A stretch of 64,000 bases of DNA from the IMG/VR virus record IMGVR_UViG_3300028400_000003, positions 1 through 64,000 of that record; one strand, given 5' to 3'. The stretch is from a virus. The position numbers were made by a program, and so were the translations under genes. This document shows, one piece after another, positions 23,327-30,533 of the stretch. The notes below the pieces were generated by a model. That model saw nothing but the letters and a program-made list of their open reading frames with translations. It did not search any database and was not told the origin of the DNA. Each line of letters starts with the position of its first letter. Positions within the stretch are counted from its first letter, which is position 1.

Positions 23327-23542
23327 GAGGGGCGTCTGCACGACGCATGCGGCCTGGCGCGGGCGGGGCGGGCCGTCGCGGGAGCCTGTTCGGAGCCGGA
23401 GGGCTGCACTAGATCATGGGAACAGGCAGGCTGCACCGGAGGTGGGGCCGGTGTGGAAGCGGAGCAGACCTAGTAGGCTTCATGCCTGCGGAGCGTAGGT
23501 GGGGTCTGCACATCATGATCGGCGGGGGTCATGATGACTCGA
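23327..23542 (+). ncRNA. Hairpin-rich spacer B, candidate structured RNA
   Basis: Between tRNA-Thr and tRNA-Gln, with no convincing gene. Perfect stems: CCTGTTC 23385-23391 with GAACAGG 23420-23426; CACCGG 23434-23439 with CCGGTG 23448-23453 closing AGGTGGGG; GCAGACC 23464-23470 with GGTCTGC 23503-23509; CATCATGA 23511-23518 with TCATGATG 23529-23536. A third AGGTGGGG lies at 23497. It shares the stem-AGGTGGGG-stem module with spacer A. Confidence 0.45.
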
Positions 23543-23618
23543 TGGCCGGTAGTTCAAATGGCAGAACAACGGACTTTGGATCCGTGGGTTGCAGGTTCGA
23601 GTCCTGCCCGGCCAGCCA
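23543..23618 (+). tRNA. tRNA-Gln (UUG)
   Basis: Acceptor TGGCCGG / CCGGCCA, anticodon arm ACGGA-CTTTGGA-TCCGT with anticodon TTG, T arm GCAGG-TTCGAGT-CCTGC, discriminator G, encoded CCA. A 5' T is usual for tRNA-Gln. Confidence 0.92.
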
Positions 23619-23621
23619 GAC

Positions 23622-23708
23622 GGAGGGGTCGCCAGTAGGTGCGGCAACCGGTCTTGAAAACCGGGGCGGGTAACACCGTTGCAGGTTCGAGTCCTGTCCC
23701 CTCCGCCA
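23622..23708 (+). tRNA. tRNA-Ser (UGA)
   Basis: Class II tRNA: acceptor GGAGGGG / CCCCTCC, anticodon arm CCGGT-CTTGAAA-ACCGG with anticodon TGA, long variable arm, T arm GCAGG-TTCGAGT-CCTGT, discriminator G, encoded CCA. Confidence 0.92.
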
Positions 23709-23711
23709 TAT

Positions 23712-23786
23712 GGCCCTGTCGTCTAATGGACAGGACATCTGCCTACGGAGCAGAAGATCGGGGTTCGAGTCCCTGCGGGGCCGCCA
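23712..23786 (+). tRNA. tRNA-Arg (ACG)
   Basis: Acceptor GGCCCTG / CGGGGCC, anticodon arm TCTGC-CTACGGA-GCAGA with anticodon ACG (A34 normally edited to inosine by host TadA), discriminator G, encoded CCA. Confidence 0.92.
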
Positions 23787-23806
23787 GAAAGAAAGGGGCG
23801 ACCGGT

Positions 23807-23986
23807 GTGGAAAGACCTTATTGCCTTCTCGTTGATAACTTTGTGACCGCCTGTGGAAAGTACAGGTTTGCCATCGTTGACTTCCCCTACGTCGCAAGAA
23901 CACTCGATGAGGTCACATGCGAAGAGTGCAAACGCTCCAAGGAATACCAGAAGTTGGTAGACATGGCCCCGTCGTCTAATGGATAG
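23807..23986 (+). CDS. Small cysteine protein overlapping tRNA-Arg
   Basis: A 59-residue protein from GTG 23807 behind AGGGGCG: FVTACGKYRFAIVDF...LDEVTCEECKRSKEY. The C-terminal TCEECKRS knuckle with the earlier Cys resembles small phage zinc proteins. Its last 22 bases overlap the following tRNA-Arg(UCU), so it could only be translated from the uncut transcript. Unknown function; moderate support. Confidence 0.5.
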   Translation: MERPYCLLVDNFVTACGKYRFAIVDFPYVARTLDEVTCEECKRSKEYQKLVDMAPSSNG

Positions 23987-24039
23987 GGCAGCGGGCTTCT
24001 AACCCGCCTGTGCAGGTTCGAGTCCTGCCGGGGTCACCA
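23965..24039 (+). tRNA. tRNA-Arg (UCU)
   Basis: Acceptor GGCCCCG / CGGGGTC, anticodon arm GCGGG-CTTCTAA-CCCGC with anticodon TCT, T arm GCAGG-TTCGAGT-CCTGC, discriminator A, encoded CCA. Confidence 0.92.
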
Positions 24040-24051
24040 GAAGGAGGGACG

Positions 24052-24522
24052 ATGACGAGGGAGATATGCAAGGCGTGCGGTCGGGTCAGTCGCGTAGGGT
24101 TCAGCGTCCCGGATGACCTTTGGGCCGAGGTGGTGCCCGAGGTCTATCGCGATAACGTCGTGTGCCTGGCGTGCTTCACGGAATGGGCTGATGAGTCGTT
24201 GAGGCCCTGGGACGAGAAGATCGAACTTTACCCGGTTTCCTTGAAGACGCTTCTATCCTATGAACAATCTGGCATAGTGGATACCCCAGAAGTAGGGCTG
24301 CGGCGCTTGCTCGACGAACTTGTTAGTCAGGGGCGCATCCTCAAGGCCACCTTTAATAGAATGCAACAACGCTACTGGAATGTTGTCCTTGAGGTTGACG
24401 AGGAACAGTACTACAAGGCAGGCTTCCGGCTTGGCATCATTTCCGAAATAACCGAAAAGATAGACCGGCAGTATGGAATCTACACGAACATCACCATGCA
24501 TCCAAAACGGGTGGAAACATGA
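24052..24522 (+). CDS. Hypothetical protein with N-terminal zinc knuckle
   Basis: 156 residues. CKACGRVSRVGF and VCLACFTEW form a Cys4 site near the start; the rest is alpha/beta with acidic helices. ATG 24052 follows GAAGGAGGG. It directly follows the tRNAs and overlaps the RNA ligase start (ATGA), so it may serve RNA metabolism, but no family is recognised. Confidence 0.65.
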   Translation: MTREICKACGRVSRVGFSVPDDLWAEVVPEVYRDNVVCLACFTEWADESLRPWDEKIELYPVSLKTLLSYEQSGIVDTPEVGLRRLLDELVSQGRILKATFNRMQQRYWNVVLEVDEEQYYKAGFRLGIISEITEKIDRQYGIYTNITMHPKRVET

Positions 24523-25178
24523 AACGGGCGCTTCGTAAGCATCATAGAACTTACCATCTTCCTTGGAGCGAAGGCGCGTCACGGGACGATCTGATTGTGC
24601 CAAGCGACGATCATTTTACCGGCCTGCCAGTCGTGGTAACGGAGAAGATGGACGGCGAAAACACATCACTCTACCGCCACACCGTACACGCGAGGTCGGT
24701 AAACAGCGGCCACCATCCATCTAGGGCATGGATCAAGGGCTTCTGGGCGAAGATCGCCCATGCCATACCGGACGGCCTGATCATTCGCGGCGAAAACCTT
24801 TATGCAACGCATTCCATCTACTACGCCGATCTACCAAGCTACTTCATGGGGTTCGCCGTCGAAACCGCAGAGGGGCTTGTGTGGTCATGGAGAAGGACCG
24901 TTGAGTTGTTTGAAGCGCTTGGCATCGAGCCGGTTCCGGTGATATATGAAGGGCTATACAATCGCGACGTGATACACCGGGCGGCTATGGAATATTTCGC
25001 CAAGACTGGCGGCCTTGATCGTCATGAGGGGTACGTCGTTCGGGTGAGCGGTGGATACCTAGCCTCAAAGCATAAGACGAGGATCAATAAATGGGTTCGC
25101 AAAGACCATGTGACCACGGACGGGCATTGGATGCATGGTAAGTTAGTGGTAAATGGGTTGGCAAAGGAGAGGGGGTAG
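24519..25178 (+). CDS. RNA ligase (Rnl2-like family)
   Basis: A 219-residue ATP-dependent RNA ligase that would seal nicked RNA, with tRNA the likely phage substrate. Nucleotidyltransferase motifs are visible: motif I EKMDGEN with the adenylated Lys43, motif III-like YFMGFAVE, motif IV EGYVVRVS, motif V SKHKTRINKWVRKDH. It is short, so it is a minimal catalytic domain. It lies next to the tRNA cluster and pairs naturally with the CCA enzyme (13341) and RlaP-like gene (47834). A DNA ligase is less likely given the size and motif V. Confidence 0.8.
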   Translation: MKRALRKHHRTYHLPWSEGASRDDLIVPSDDHFTGLPVVVTEKMDGENTSLYRHTVHARSVNSGHHPSRAWIKGFWAKIAHAIPDGLIIRGENLYATHSIYYADLPSYFMGFAVETAEGLVWSWRRTVELFEALGIEPVPVIYEGLYNRDVIHRAAMEYFAKTGGLDRHEGYVVRVSGGYLASKHKTRINKWVRKDHVTTDGHWMHGKLVVNGLAKERG

Positions 25179-25180
25179 GA

Positions 25181-25402
25181 GTGCGGCGAAGACGTAGAGG
25201 TCTAGCGGCAAGGAAGGCCAAGCAGGTGGCCAAGACGCTTATTGGCGGCATGTTAGGTACGGCCTTCGGGGCCGTGATGCTCCCATTGGAGGCGCTTCAT
25301 CGGGCCGAAACCGGCTTGACGGATGAACCCTATCTAGTCGAGGAGGGCTTAGGCAACTTGTTTGGCGGCCTCGTGGAAACCATGTTTGACTGGGAGGAGT
25401 AG
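25181..25402 (+). CDS. Small basic membrane-associated protein
   Basis: 73 residues from GTG 25181: an Arg-rich N-terminus, then a Gly/Ala-rich hydrophobic helix (LIGGMLGTAFGAVMLPL) that could insert in the membrane, and an acidic tail. Function unknown. Confidence 0.55.
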   Translation: MRRRRRGLAARKAKQVAKTLIGGMLGTAFGAVMLPLEALHRAETGLTDEPYLVEEGLGNLFGGLVETMFDWEE

Positions 25403-25411
25403 GAGGATACG

Positions 25412-25678
25412 ATGACCAAGAAGGAGATGCAGAAACGCATTAACACCCTGGAAGAAGAGGTGGCCTTTCTGCGGGAGCTAGTGCGTATGCTGACGCATGG
25501 ACAGATGCCACAAACCCCAACCTATCCCACGCCTACGCCCTGGCAGCCGCTACCCAGACGAACGAATCCGGTATGGCCGCAACTCCCGTGGGACATCTGG
25601 GTTGGCGATAATACAGGCGGTAAGCCGAAGCACTGGAGCAGTAGCGCTAGCGGGGTTGAAGTCAGCGCCTTTCACTAG
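25412..25678 (+). CDS. Small coiled-coil / Pro-rich protein
   Basis: 88 residues: a short coiled coil (MQKRINTLEEEVAFLRELVR) followed by a Thr/Pro/Trp-rich low-complexity tail (PTYPTPTPWQPLP). ATG follows AGGAGGATACG. Unknown function; the tail pattern is typical of flexible linkers. Confidence 0.55.
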   Translation: MTKKEMQKRINTLEEEVAFLRELVRMLTHGQMPQTPTYPTPTPWQPLPRRTNPVWPQLPWDIWVGDNTGGKPKHWSSSASGVEVSAFH

Positions 25679-25696
25679 TAGAATGGTCTTACATCC

Positions 25697-25774
25697 CCCT
25701 CGACGCTGCGGCGTTGAGGTGCACCCCCGCCGAACCGTCACCGTAGGTGGCTTGCCGAAGGGCTAGGCGGGGGT
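25697..25774 (+). other. Strong hairpins before the RuvC-like gene
   Basis: CTCGACGC-TGCG-GCGTTGAG (25699-25718) is an 8-bp stem with a UNCG-type tetraloop. It is followed by ACCCCCGCC (25723-25731) pairing with GGCGGGGGT (25766-25774), which encloses GTCACC-GTA-GGTGGC (25737-25751). There is no T tract, so it is not a simple terminator. Possible structured RNA in read-through transcripts, or a DNA cruciform site. Confidence 0.45.
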
Positions 25775-25779
25775 TGCGT

Positions 25780-25785
25780 TATGAT
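25780..25785 (+). promoter_or_regulatory. -10 box of a leaderless promoter
   Basis: TATGAT five bases before ATG 25791; no clear -35. Confidence 0.4.
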
Positions 25786-25790
25786 CAGGT

Positions 25791-26345
25791 ATGAAACCCT
25801 TACGCGATGGAAAGATTGTAGGCGTTGATCCAGGCACGGGTAAGGTTCACGTGGCTGTCCTGCGAGTATCGGATGGCCGGCTTTACTATGAAACCAGTGG
25901 CTCCTACGGGGTAGGCGACCTTGAACCGGTCAAGGAGCTGCTAAGCACGGCCAAGAGGTTGGTTGTAGAGAAACCCGGCGGTACCCTGTACGGAAAGGTG
26001 CGCTACGATCACCTGGTAATGATCAGCGTCAACGCAGGCCGCGTGTTCCAAATGGGCATAGACCAGGGGCTCGAGTCCCGCCTGGTAAACGCGCATGGTC
26101 CTGGAGGCTGGCGGCCCGCATTGCTTAAGAGCGGAAAGGGCTACCGTCGAAAGGGGCAAGAGGTAGCGGAGCTTGAGGCCCTGCTGCCTTACCTGATCCG
26201 TGAGCTACCGCTTCGCAATGGTAGGTTGAAGGGGGTGGTGAGTGAGCACCAGCGGGACGCCTTGGGCATAGCCGTGGCGGGCGCGTTGGGGCTTAACCCG
26301 CTACCCCGTAGAGGCAAGCAGCGCCGTGGACCCATAGCTCAATAG
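25791..26345 (+). CDS. RuvC-like Holliday junction resolvase
   Basis: 184 residues with an RNase H-like fold. VGVDPGTG (Asp13), LVVEKPGG (catalytic Glu) and HQRDALGIAVAG (Asp) are the acidic residues of RuvC-type nucleases that cut four-way junctions. It probably resolves recombination or replication branches before packaging. ATG 25791 fits a leaderless start. The last 18 bases overlap the tRNA-Met gene, so processing of that tRNA would cut the mRNA 3' end. Confidence 0.75.
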   Translation: MKPLRDGKIVGVDPGTGKVHVAVLRVSDGRLYYETSGSYGVGDLEPVKELLSTAKRLVVEKPGGTLYGKVRYDHLVMISVNAGRVFQMGIDQGLESRLVNAHGPGGWRPALLKSGKGYRRKGQEVAELEALLPYLIRELPLRNGRLKGVVSEHQRDALGIAVAGALGLNPLPRRGKQRRGPIAQ

Positions 26346-26404
26346 GTTAGAGCACCCGGCTCATAACCGGTAGGTTGCAGGTTCAAGTCCTGCTGGGTCC
26401 ACCA
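26328..26404 (+). tRNA. tRNA-Met (CAU)
   Basis: Acceptor GGACCCA / TGGGTCC, anticodon arm CCCGG-CTCATAA-CCGGT with anticodon CAT, T arm GCAGG-TTCAAGT-CCTGC, discriminator A, encoded CCA. The paired first position suggests elongator Met; a lysidine-modified Ile tRNA is the alternative. It is separate from the main cluster and overlaps the RuvC-like gene. Confidence 0.88.
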
Positions 26405-26425
26405 TTTTACACCGGTGCCTAGTTG

Positions 26426-26445
26426 AAAATTTGACTAGGCACATA
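26426..26445 (+). promoter_or_regulatory. Conserved upstream box
   Basis: AAAATTTGACTAGGCACATA. The core at 26431 is exactly 30 bases before the -35 at 26461; a degenerate member of the set at 14920, 16095 and 16626. Confidence 0.4.
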
Positions 26446-26460
26446 TTTAGCCGCATGCCC

Positions 26461-26489
26461 TTGACAAGTAGTGTAATACCCTATATACT
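26461..26489 (+). promoter_or_regulatory. Early-type promoter
   Basis: TTGACA 26461-26466, TATACT 26484-26489, 17-base spacer, then AAGGACAGGAGGTAGGC and ATG 26508. Confidence 0.9.
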
Positions 26490-26507
26490 AAGGACAGGAG
26501 GTAGGCA

Positions 26508-26888
26508 ATGGCGAAGATCGCACATATACTGACTGATGACCAAGAGATCAGCATCTTCACCACTGGGGGCAACGTGGACGTAAAAGGGGTTTCTTCGTTC
26601 GCGGAAGGCGTTCAGCGGTCTAAGGAGCTTGCTGAGGAGTACCGTGAAGCCGGGTATGAGGTGACCGTGTACGTCAAGTTTGACTTGGGCGAGGACGGCG
26701 CTATGTACGCTAGCAGCTTCGAGTTTGGCCCTGAAGGCGCGGAGATCGCCGGTGTCTATGAAAGCCCCGAGGGTGAAATTCCGGGCAAAATTCACGTGTA
26801 CACGGTTCACGGCGGCGATGGTCTGCGCATTCCGGCCACGGTCGAGGACCTGAACAACGACTGGAACGAATGGGGGTTTAAAGAATGA
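26508..26888 (+). CDS. Hypothetical protein
   Basis: 126 residues, acidic, beta-rich ends with a helix in between (EGVQRSKELAEEYREAGYEV). First gene of the operon that leads to the clamp gene. Function unknown; its stop overlaps the next ATG. Confidence 0.7.
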   Translation: MAKIAHILTDDQEISIFTTGGNVDVKGVSSFAEGVQRSKELAEEYREAGYEVTVYVKFDLGEDGAMYASSFEFGPEGAEIAGVYESPEGEIPGKIHVYTVHGGDGLRIPATVEDLNNDWNEWGFKE

Positions 26889-27817
26889 ACGCACGTGACA
26901 TTGCCCGCTACTGGAATTGGTCTTCAACGGACCCAGAGGCCCGCGCTCAGGAAGCACTCGACTACATGCGTGGTAACCTGCGGCGCTTCCTTGAGCACGT
27001 CAATAAGCTGGCGGGTATGGATGGCGTGGACCCCAGCTTTGACCCTGCCGAAGAGTACGGACGCTTCGTGGCCAAACACAAGGAGCTTCACCGCGCCTAC
27101 TGGGAGGCCATCGGCCGCACGGCCAACCCGATGATCACGGGCCGCGCTAAGTTTCCGGTCGAGCGCAACCGACGGGCCAACGAGATCGCCGTTAAACGCT
27201 TCGAGGCCATCGAGGACCACCTGGAGAAGGCGATGAAAGCCGCTGAGCGCAAGGCGTTCCCTTACGGCATGAAGGGCGACCCGGTGAAAAACGAAGACCC
27301 GGAGGCCGTTAGCAAGCTCGAAGAGAGGCTTGAGCGGCTTAAGGGGTTGCAGGCCAAGATGAAGGAGGCTAACCGGCTGTTCCGGAGTGGTGATGACCAG
27401 GCCCTTATCGAAATGGGCTTCAGCCCCGAACAGGTCGAGGAGTGGCGGACGAGCACGGATATCTTCAAGGCCGGCCCTCCCTTCAAGAGCTTCGACCTGG
27501 CCAGCGTTCGCGGCAAGATCAAGCGGGTAGAGGAGCGCCTGGTCGTGCTCAAGCGTCGGGCCGAACGCCTTGAGCGCGAGGGCGGGAACCCAACTTACGT
27601 TGTTGTGCCCGGCATGCGCATCGTTGAAAACCTGGAGCTAGATCGTCTACAGTTGTTCTTCGACGGCAAGCCCAAGGACGAGGTTCGCGCGTTGCTCAAG
27701 CGCAATGGCTTCAAGTGGGCTCCCTCGAAGGGGGCCTGGCAGCGCAAGCTCACGGACAACGCTAAACGCGCTGTGCGTTACATCGTTGACGAAATCCTCA
27801 AGGGGGGTGGGCTATGA
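26885..27817 (+). CDS. Large helical protein with DUF3560-like C-terminus
   Basis: 310 residues. A long helical, coiled-coil region (about 85-235) follows a conserved MITGRAKFPVERNRRANEIA segment. The C-terminal ~60 residues (LELDRLQLFFDGKP...LKRNGFKWAPSKGAWQR) match a small domain common in phage and plasmid proteins, often beside anti-restriction or DNA-handling functions. The protein at 29267 carries a similar NGFKWDP motif. DNA-linked function is likely; the exact role is unknown. Confidence 0.65.
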   Translation: MNARDIARYWNWSSTDPEARAQEALDYMRGNLRRFLEHVNKLAGMDGVDPSFDPAEEYGRFVAKHKELHRAYWEAIGRTANPMITGRAKFPVERNRRANEIAVKRFEAIEDHLEKAMKAAERKAFPYGMKGDPVKNEDPEAVSKLEERLERLKGLQAKMKEANRLFRSGDDQALIEMGFSPEQVEEWRTSTDIFKAGPPFKSFDLASVRGKIKRVEERLVVLKRRAERLEREGGNPTYVVVPGMRIVENLELDRLQLFFDGKPKDEVRALLKRNGFKWAPSKGAWQRKLTDNAKRAVRYIVDEILKGGGL

Positions 27818-28260
27818 TTGCCCACCCTCCGAAGGCTTACTATGTAGGCGTTCGCCAGCCTATGCGCGATCTATTCCAGCCCGTAAAAAACGCCATGCCC
27901 TATAGCGGGCTTCCGAAAAAACCGGAGGGCGGGTTGTGGATGAGCCCGTGGTCTTCATACGCGCCTGCGTGGGTTGAGTTTCTGCTAGACAGCGGACTCA
28001 GGTTTAAGGATTGGGATCGGTTGGGCGTGTGGGAGGTTGACGTGAGCGGGCTCAAGACGGCGCGTGTGGCCCCAACCGACCCGTACCCCGACTTCGAGGA
28101 GCTGGCCCGTGAATACGACCTGTTCTTTTTAATGGCCAGGGACGTTTGCGGCTGGACCTACACCTGGGACATACCAACCTTCGTGTTGCTCAGGTGGGTT
28201 GACGGACTCGAGTTCCGCAAGATCGCGGACAGCGTGAAGCAGTTTAAGGACAGGAGGTAG
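27814..28260 (+). CDS. Hypothetical protein
   Basis: 148 residues with KPEGGLWMSPWSSYAPAWVE, a motif seen in many phage hypothetical proteins, plus many aromatic residues. ATGA overlap upstream. Its last codons lie inside the AAGGACAGGAGGTAGGC leader of the next gene. Confidence 0.65.
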   Translation: MIAHPPKAYYVGVRQPMRDLFQPVKNAMPYSGLPKKPEGGLWMSPWSSYAPAWVEFLLDSGLRFKDWDRLGVWEVDVSGLKTARVAPTDPYPDFEELAREYDLFFLMARDVCGWTYTWDIPTFVLLRWVDGLEFRKIADSVKQFKDRR

Positions 28261-28263
28261 GCA

Positions 28264-29190
28264 ATGAACCGAACGGCTATCAAAGGAGCAGGCAGGGTGA
28301 GCGTGCACCAGGGGTTCCTCAAGGCCCTGATCGGCGATCTTGAGGTTGACTGGCTTCTTCCGGAGGTCAGCGGTGAGGGGCACCTGGTCAGCCTGAACGA
28401 CTGGAAAAAGATCAACGCTACTGTAGCCTTCAAAAAGGGTGAGGTCTTTACCGCTGGAAGTACCCTCAACTTCAAGCACGGGAAAGTCACCGTCAAAGCA
28501 GAGGTCTTTGAAGACGCGGTGGATGGCGAGCCCTTGCCGCGTGACTCCAGTGAGGCCATGCCGTGGGAACCCGGCATCATGGAGGTAAGGGTTGCGTCGT
28601 CAAATCAGGACTATCGGGCCGTCTTCAGGGGCGTGCAGTTTGAGCCCAACCGCATCGTTGCCGCGGATGGGTTCAGGCTACATGCTATGGACGTCAAGAC
28701 GCCCGCGCGGTCCGCTATCATCATCGAGGGTAGGTTGCTCGACGCCCTTAACCGCCTCCGGCCTACCCGTTACTGGTTCGGGGAACACGGCATGTATGCT
28801 GCGGGTGAGGACTGGGTGGCCTTTGCGCCTAGCATGGGTGACGTGTACCCGGACTACATGCGCGTCGTGCCTTCCGAGTTTATCGAGCCGGAGGTGAGGC
28901 TGATAGCCGATGATTGGCTCGAGTCCCTGAAGACGGCCGCGCAAACCGTGGACAGCGAAAATGGGTATGTCTTCATCGGCGAGGATGGCTCGATCTTTCA
29001 CGACCGGATCGAGGTCGAGGGGGTCTTTAGCCGGATGCCGGTGAAGCAGGCCTACAATGCCAAGTACCTGATGGAGGCGTTGATCTTCACCGGAGGCCGG
29101 GAGGCCACGCTTATGACCAGCGGTCCTACGGGGTACACCCTGGTCCGGGGCGGTGACCGTTGGGCCGTACTCAGGCCCTATGCCTTTTGA
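28264..29190 (+). CDS. dnaN: DnaN-like sliding clamp (DNA polymerase III beta)
   Basis: 308 residues resembling a beta clamp, the ring that tethers polymerase to DNA. The clearest signature is RGVQFEPNRIVAADGFRLHAMD, the repeated clamp motif (ATDGHRL type). It is followed by FVAFAPS-like strands, a third-domain YNAKYLMEAL and a closing TLVRGGDRWAVLRPY that occupies the place of the usual MPMRL end. It is somewhat short for a three-domain clamp (~360-370). ATG follows the AGGACAGGAGGTAGGC leader but no promoter, so it is transcribed from 26461. The phage polymerase partner is not in the window. Confidence 0.7.
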   Translation: MNRTAIKGAGRVSVHQGFLKALIGDLEVDWLLPEVSGEGHLVSLNDWKKINATVAFKKGEVFTAGSTLNFKHGKVTVKAEVFEDAVDGEPLPRDSSEAMPWEPGIMEVRVASSNQDYRAVFRGVQFEPNRIVAADGFRLHAMDVKTPARSAIIIEGRLLDALNRLRPTRYWFGEHGMYAAGEDWVAFAPSMGDVYPDYMRVVPSEFIEPEVRLIADDWLESLKTAAQTVDSENGYVFIGEDGSIFHDRIEVEGVFSRMPVKQAYNAKYLMEALIFTGGREATLMTSGPTGYTLVRGGDRWAVLRPYAF

Positions 29191-29219
29191 AGTCTTGACT
29201 GAGTACAACGCCACCCTAC

Positions 29220-29248
29220 TTGACAAGTATGGTGGCGCAATATATACT
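29220..29248 (+). promoter_or_regulatory. Early-type promoter
   Basis: TTGACA 29220-29225, TATACT 29243-29248, 17-base spacer, then AAGGACAGGAGGTAGGC. A TTGACTGAGTACAA element begins 25 bases upstream at 29195, similar to the upstream boxes but five bases closer. Confidence 0.88.
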
Positions 29249-29266
29249 AAGGACAGGAGGTAGGCG

Positions 29267-29614
29267 ATGAAGCGCACGCTGGTCTTCAAGTACACGGAGA
29301 AGGGGGTCACGGCCACGGGCTACACCTACCCGTACCGCGAGGCCCTGAAGCGCAACGGCTTCAAGTGGGACCCTGAGCGGAAGGCGTGGGTTCGCGATGA
29401 GTACCTTCGCCCTACCGCTGAGTTTTACGACGCGCTGGTTTACGCGCATCGTAAGGCGGGACTGGCCCGCAAGATGACCCGCGTCGAGGTCTACAGCAAC
29501 GCGCGTCTCAACCCTGATGAGCCCGCTATCGGCTGGGTCCACGGCTACGGCTACTCGCGCCCGCTCACGGAGAAGGCACATAAGCGTATTTACGGCGCTT
29601 ACAAGCGCCAGTAA
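29267..29614 (+). CDS. Small basic protein with NGFKWDP motif
   Basis: 115 residues. The N-terminal half (LVFKYTEKGV...ALKRNGFKWDPERKAWVRD) resembles the C-terminal module of the protein at 26885. The rest is Tyr/Arg-rich. Likely DNA or protein binding; function unknown. Confidence 0.65.
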   Translation: MKRTLVFKYTEKGVTATGYTYPYREALKRNGFKWDPERKAWVRDEYLRPTAEFYDALVYAHRKAGLARKMTRVEVYSNARLNPDEPAIGWVHGYGYSRPLTEKAHKRIYGAYKRQ

Positions 29615-29624
29615 GGAGGGTGTC

Positions 29625-29867
29625 ATGAGGAAGCGGCTCACTAAGCTGGTCAAGATGTTGGGAGGTATCGGCGGGGCGCGTGCGGCGTTCAGGGGTTGGG
29701 ACGAAGATAAGGAGACCGGCGTTTTGCAGCACGAAATCGAGGGCATCCCTGGTGACCTGATCGAAAAGGTAACGCTGAGGGCTGGGGATAAGCCTTGGGC
29801 CGTCATCGTGGTTGTCATCACGCTGAAGAACGGCAAGGAGATCGTTCGCACCATCGCGGAGGTCTAG
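29625..29867 (+). CDS. Small hypothetical protein
   Basis: 80 residues: basic helix at the start (MRKRLTKLVKMLGG), then a beta sheet ending IVVVITLKNGKEIVRTIAEV. ATG 29625 follows GGAGGGTGTC. Function unknown. Confidence 0.65.
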   Translation: MRKRLTKLVKMLGGIGGARAAFRGWDEDKETGVLQHEIEGIPGDLIEKVTLRAGDKPWAVIVVVITLKNGKEIVRTIAEV

Positions 29868-30533
29868 GTGGTGTTCCTGAGCCCGGATCAGCTTATACGG
29901 GTTTGCAAGTGGCATGACGCCGCTATCAACCTGTTCCACGACTTTGGGAGCCGGTATGAGTCCTACAGCATAAGTATGACCCGTAGGCAGTCGGATCTCC
30001 AGGTATATATCAACGATATTGGCATAGAGTTGTACCATCTTGCATATACTAGAAGCACTTCACCGGTATGGCTAGTCAAGCCGCCACGCGTGGATGGATA
30101 TGACAACGAGGAGTACATAATTAGGCAAATCTACCTTGGCCGCTTTCACGGAATGATGCCAACGTCACAGAAATGCGGGTTTGAGACTAGATACGACACC
30201 AGATACTTGCTTGACCAGGTATACGAAGAGGGCGTGGATCGGTTCATCATGGAGGCAACACGGGCCTATCTGGACTATGCCAGGCATATCAAGCACCTAT
30301 GGTTTATGGACCCAGCCCTACCCGCCCTCAAGGGCTTTGCTGAGATGATGCGGCTGGCGGGTGTGACGGATATCATACCCGAAGATACCTTTTCCCTGGG
30401 CGACTTCGTGCGGGCGGTGGCGAAGGCGCAGGGGATAAAAATGAACCAGAGGATGCAAGTCACCTTCAATGGAATGACGCCCTCCAGGGCCATAGAGCGG
30501 CTAAGGGAGCTTGGGATCGAGGTGGTGGTGTGA
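29868..30533 (+). CDS. Hypothetical protein, tandem paralog 1 of 3
   Basis: 221 residues, GTG start directly after the previous stop. A beta-rich N-terminal half is followed by a helical half with ARAYLDYARHIKHLWFMDPA and a closing MTPSRAIERLRELGIEVV. The two genes after it share both blocks. No family recognised; three adjacent copies suggest a multi-subunit assembly or rapid diversification. Confidence 0.65.
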   Translation: MVFLSPDQLIRVCKWHDAAINLFHDFGSRYESYSISMTRRQSDLQVYINDIGIELYHLAYTRSTSPVWLVKPPRVDGYDNEEYIIRQIYLGRFHGMMPTSQKCGFETRYDTRYLLDQVYEEGVDRFIMEATRAYLDYARHIKHLWFMDPALPALKGFAEMMRLAGVTDIIPEDTFSLGDFVRAVAKAQGIKMNQRMQVTFNGMTPSRAIERLRELGIEVVV

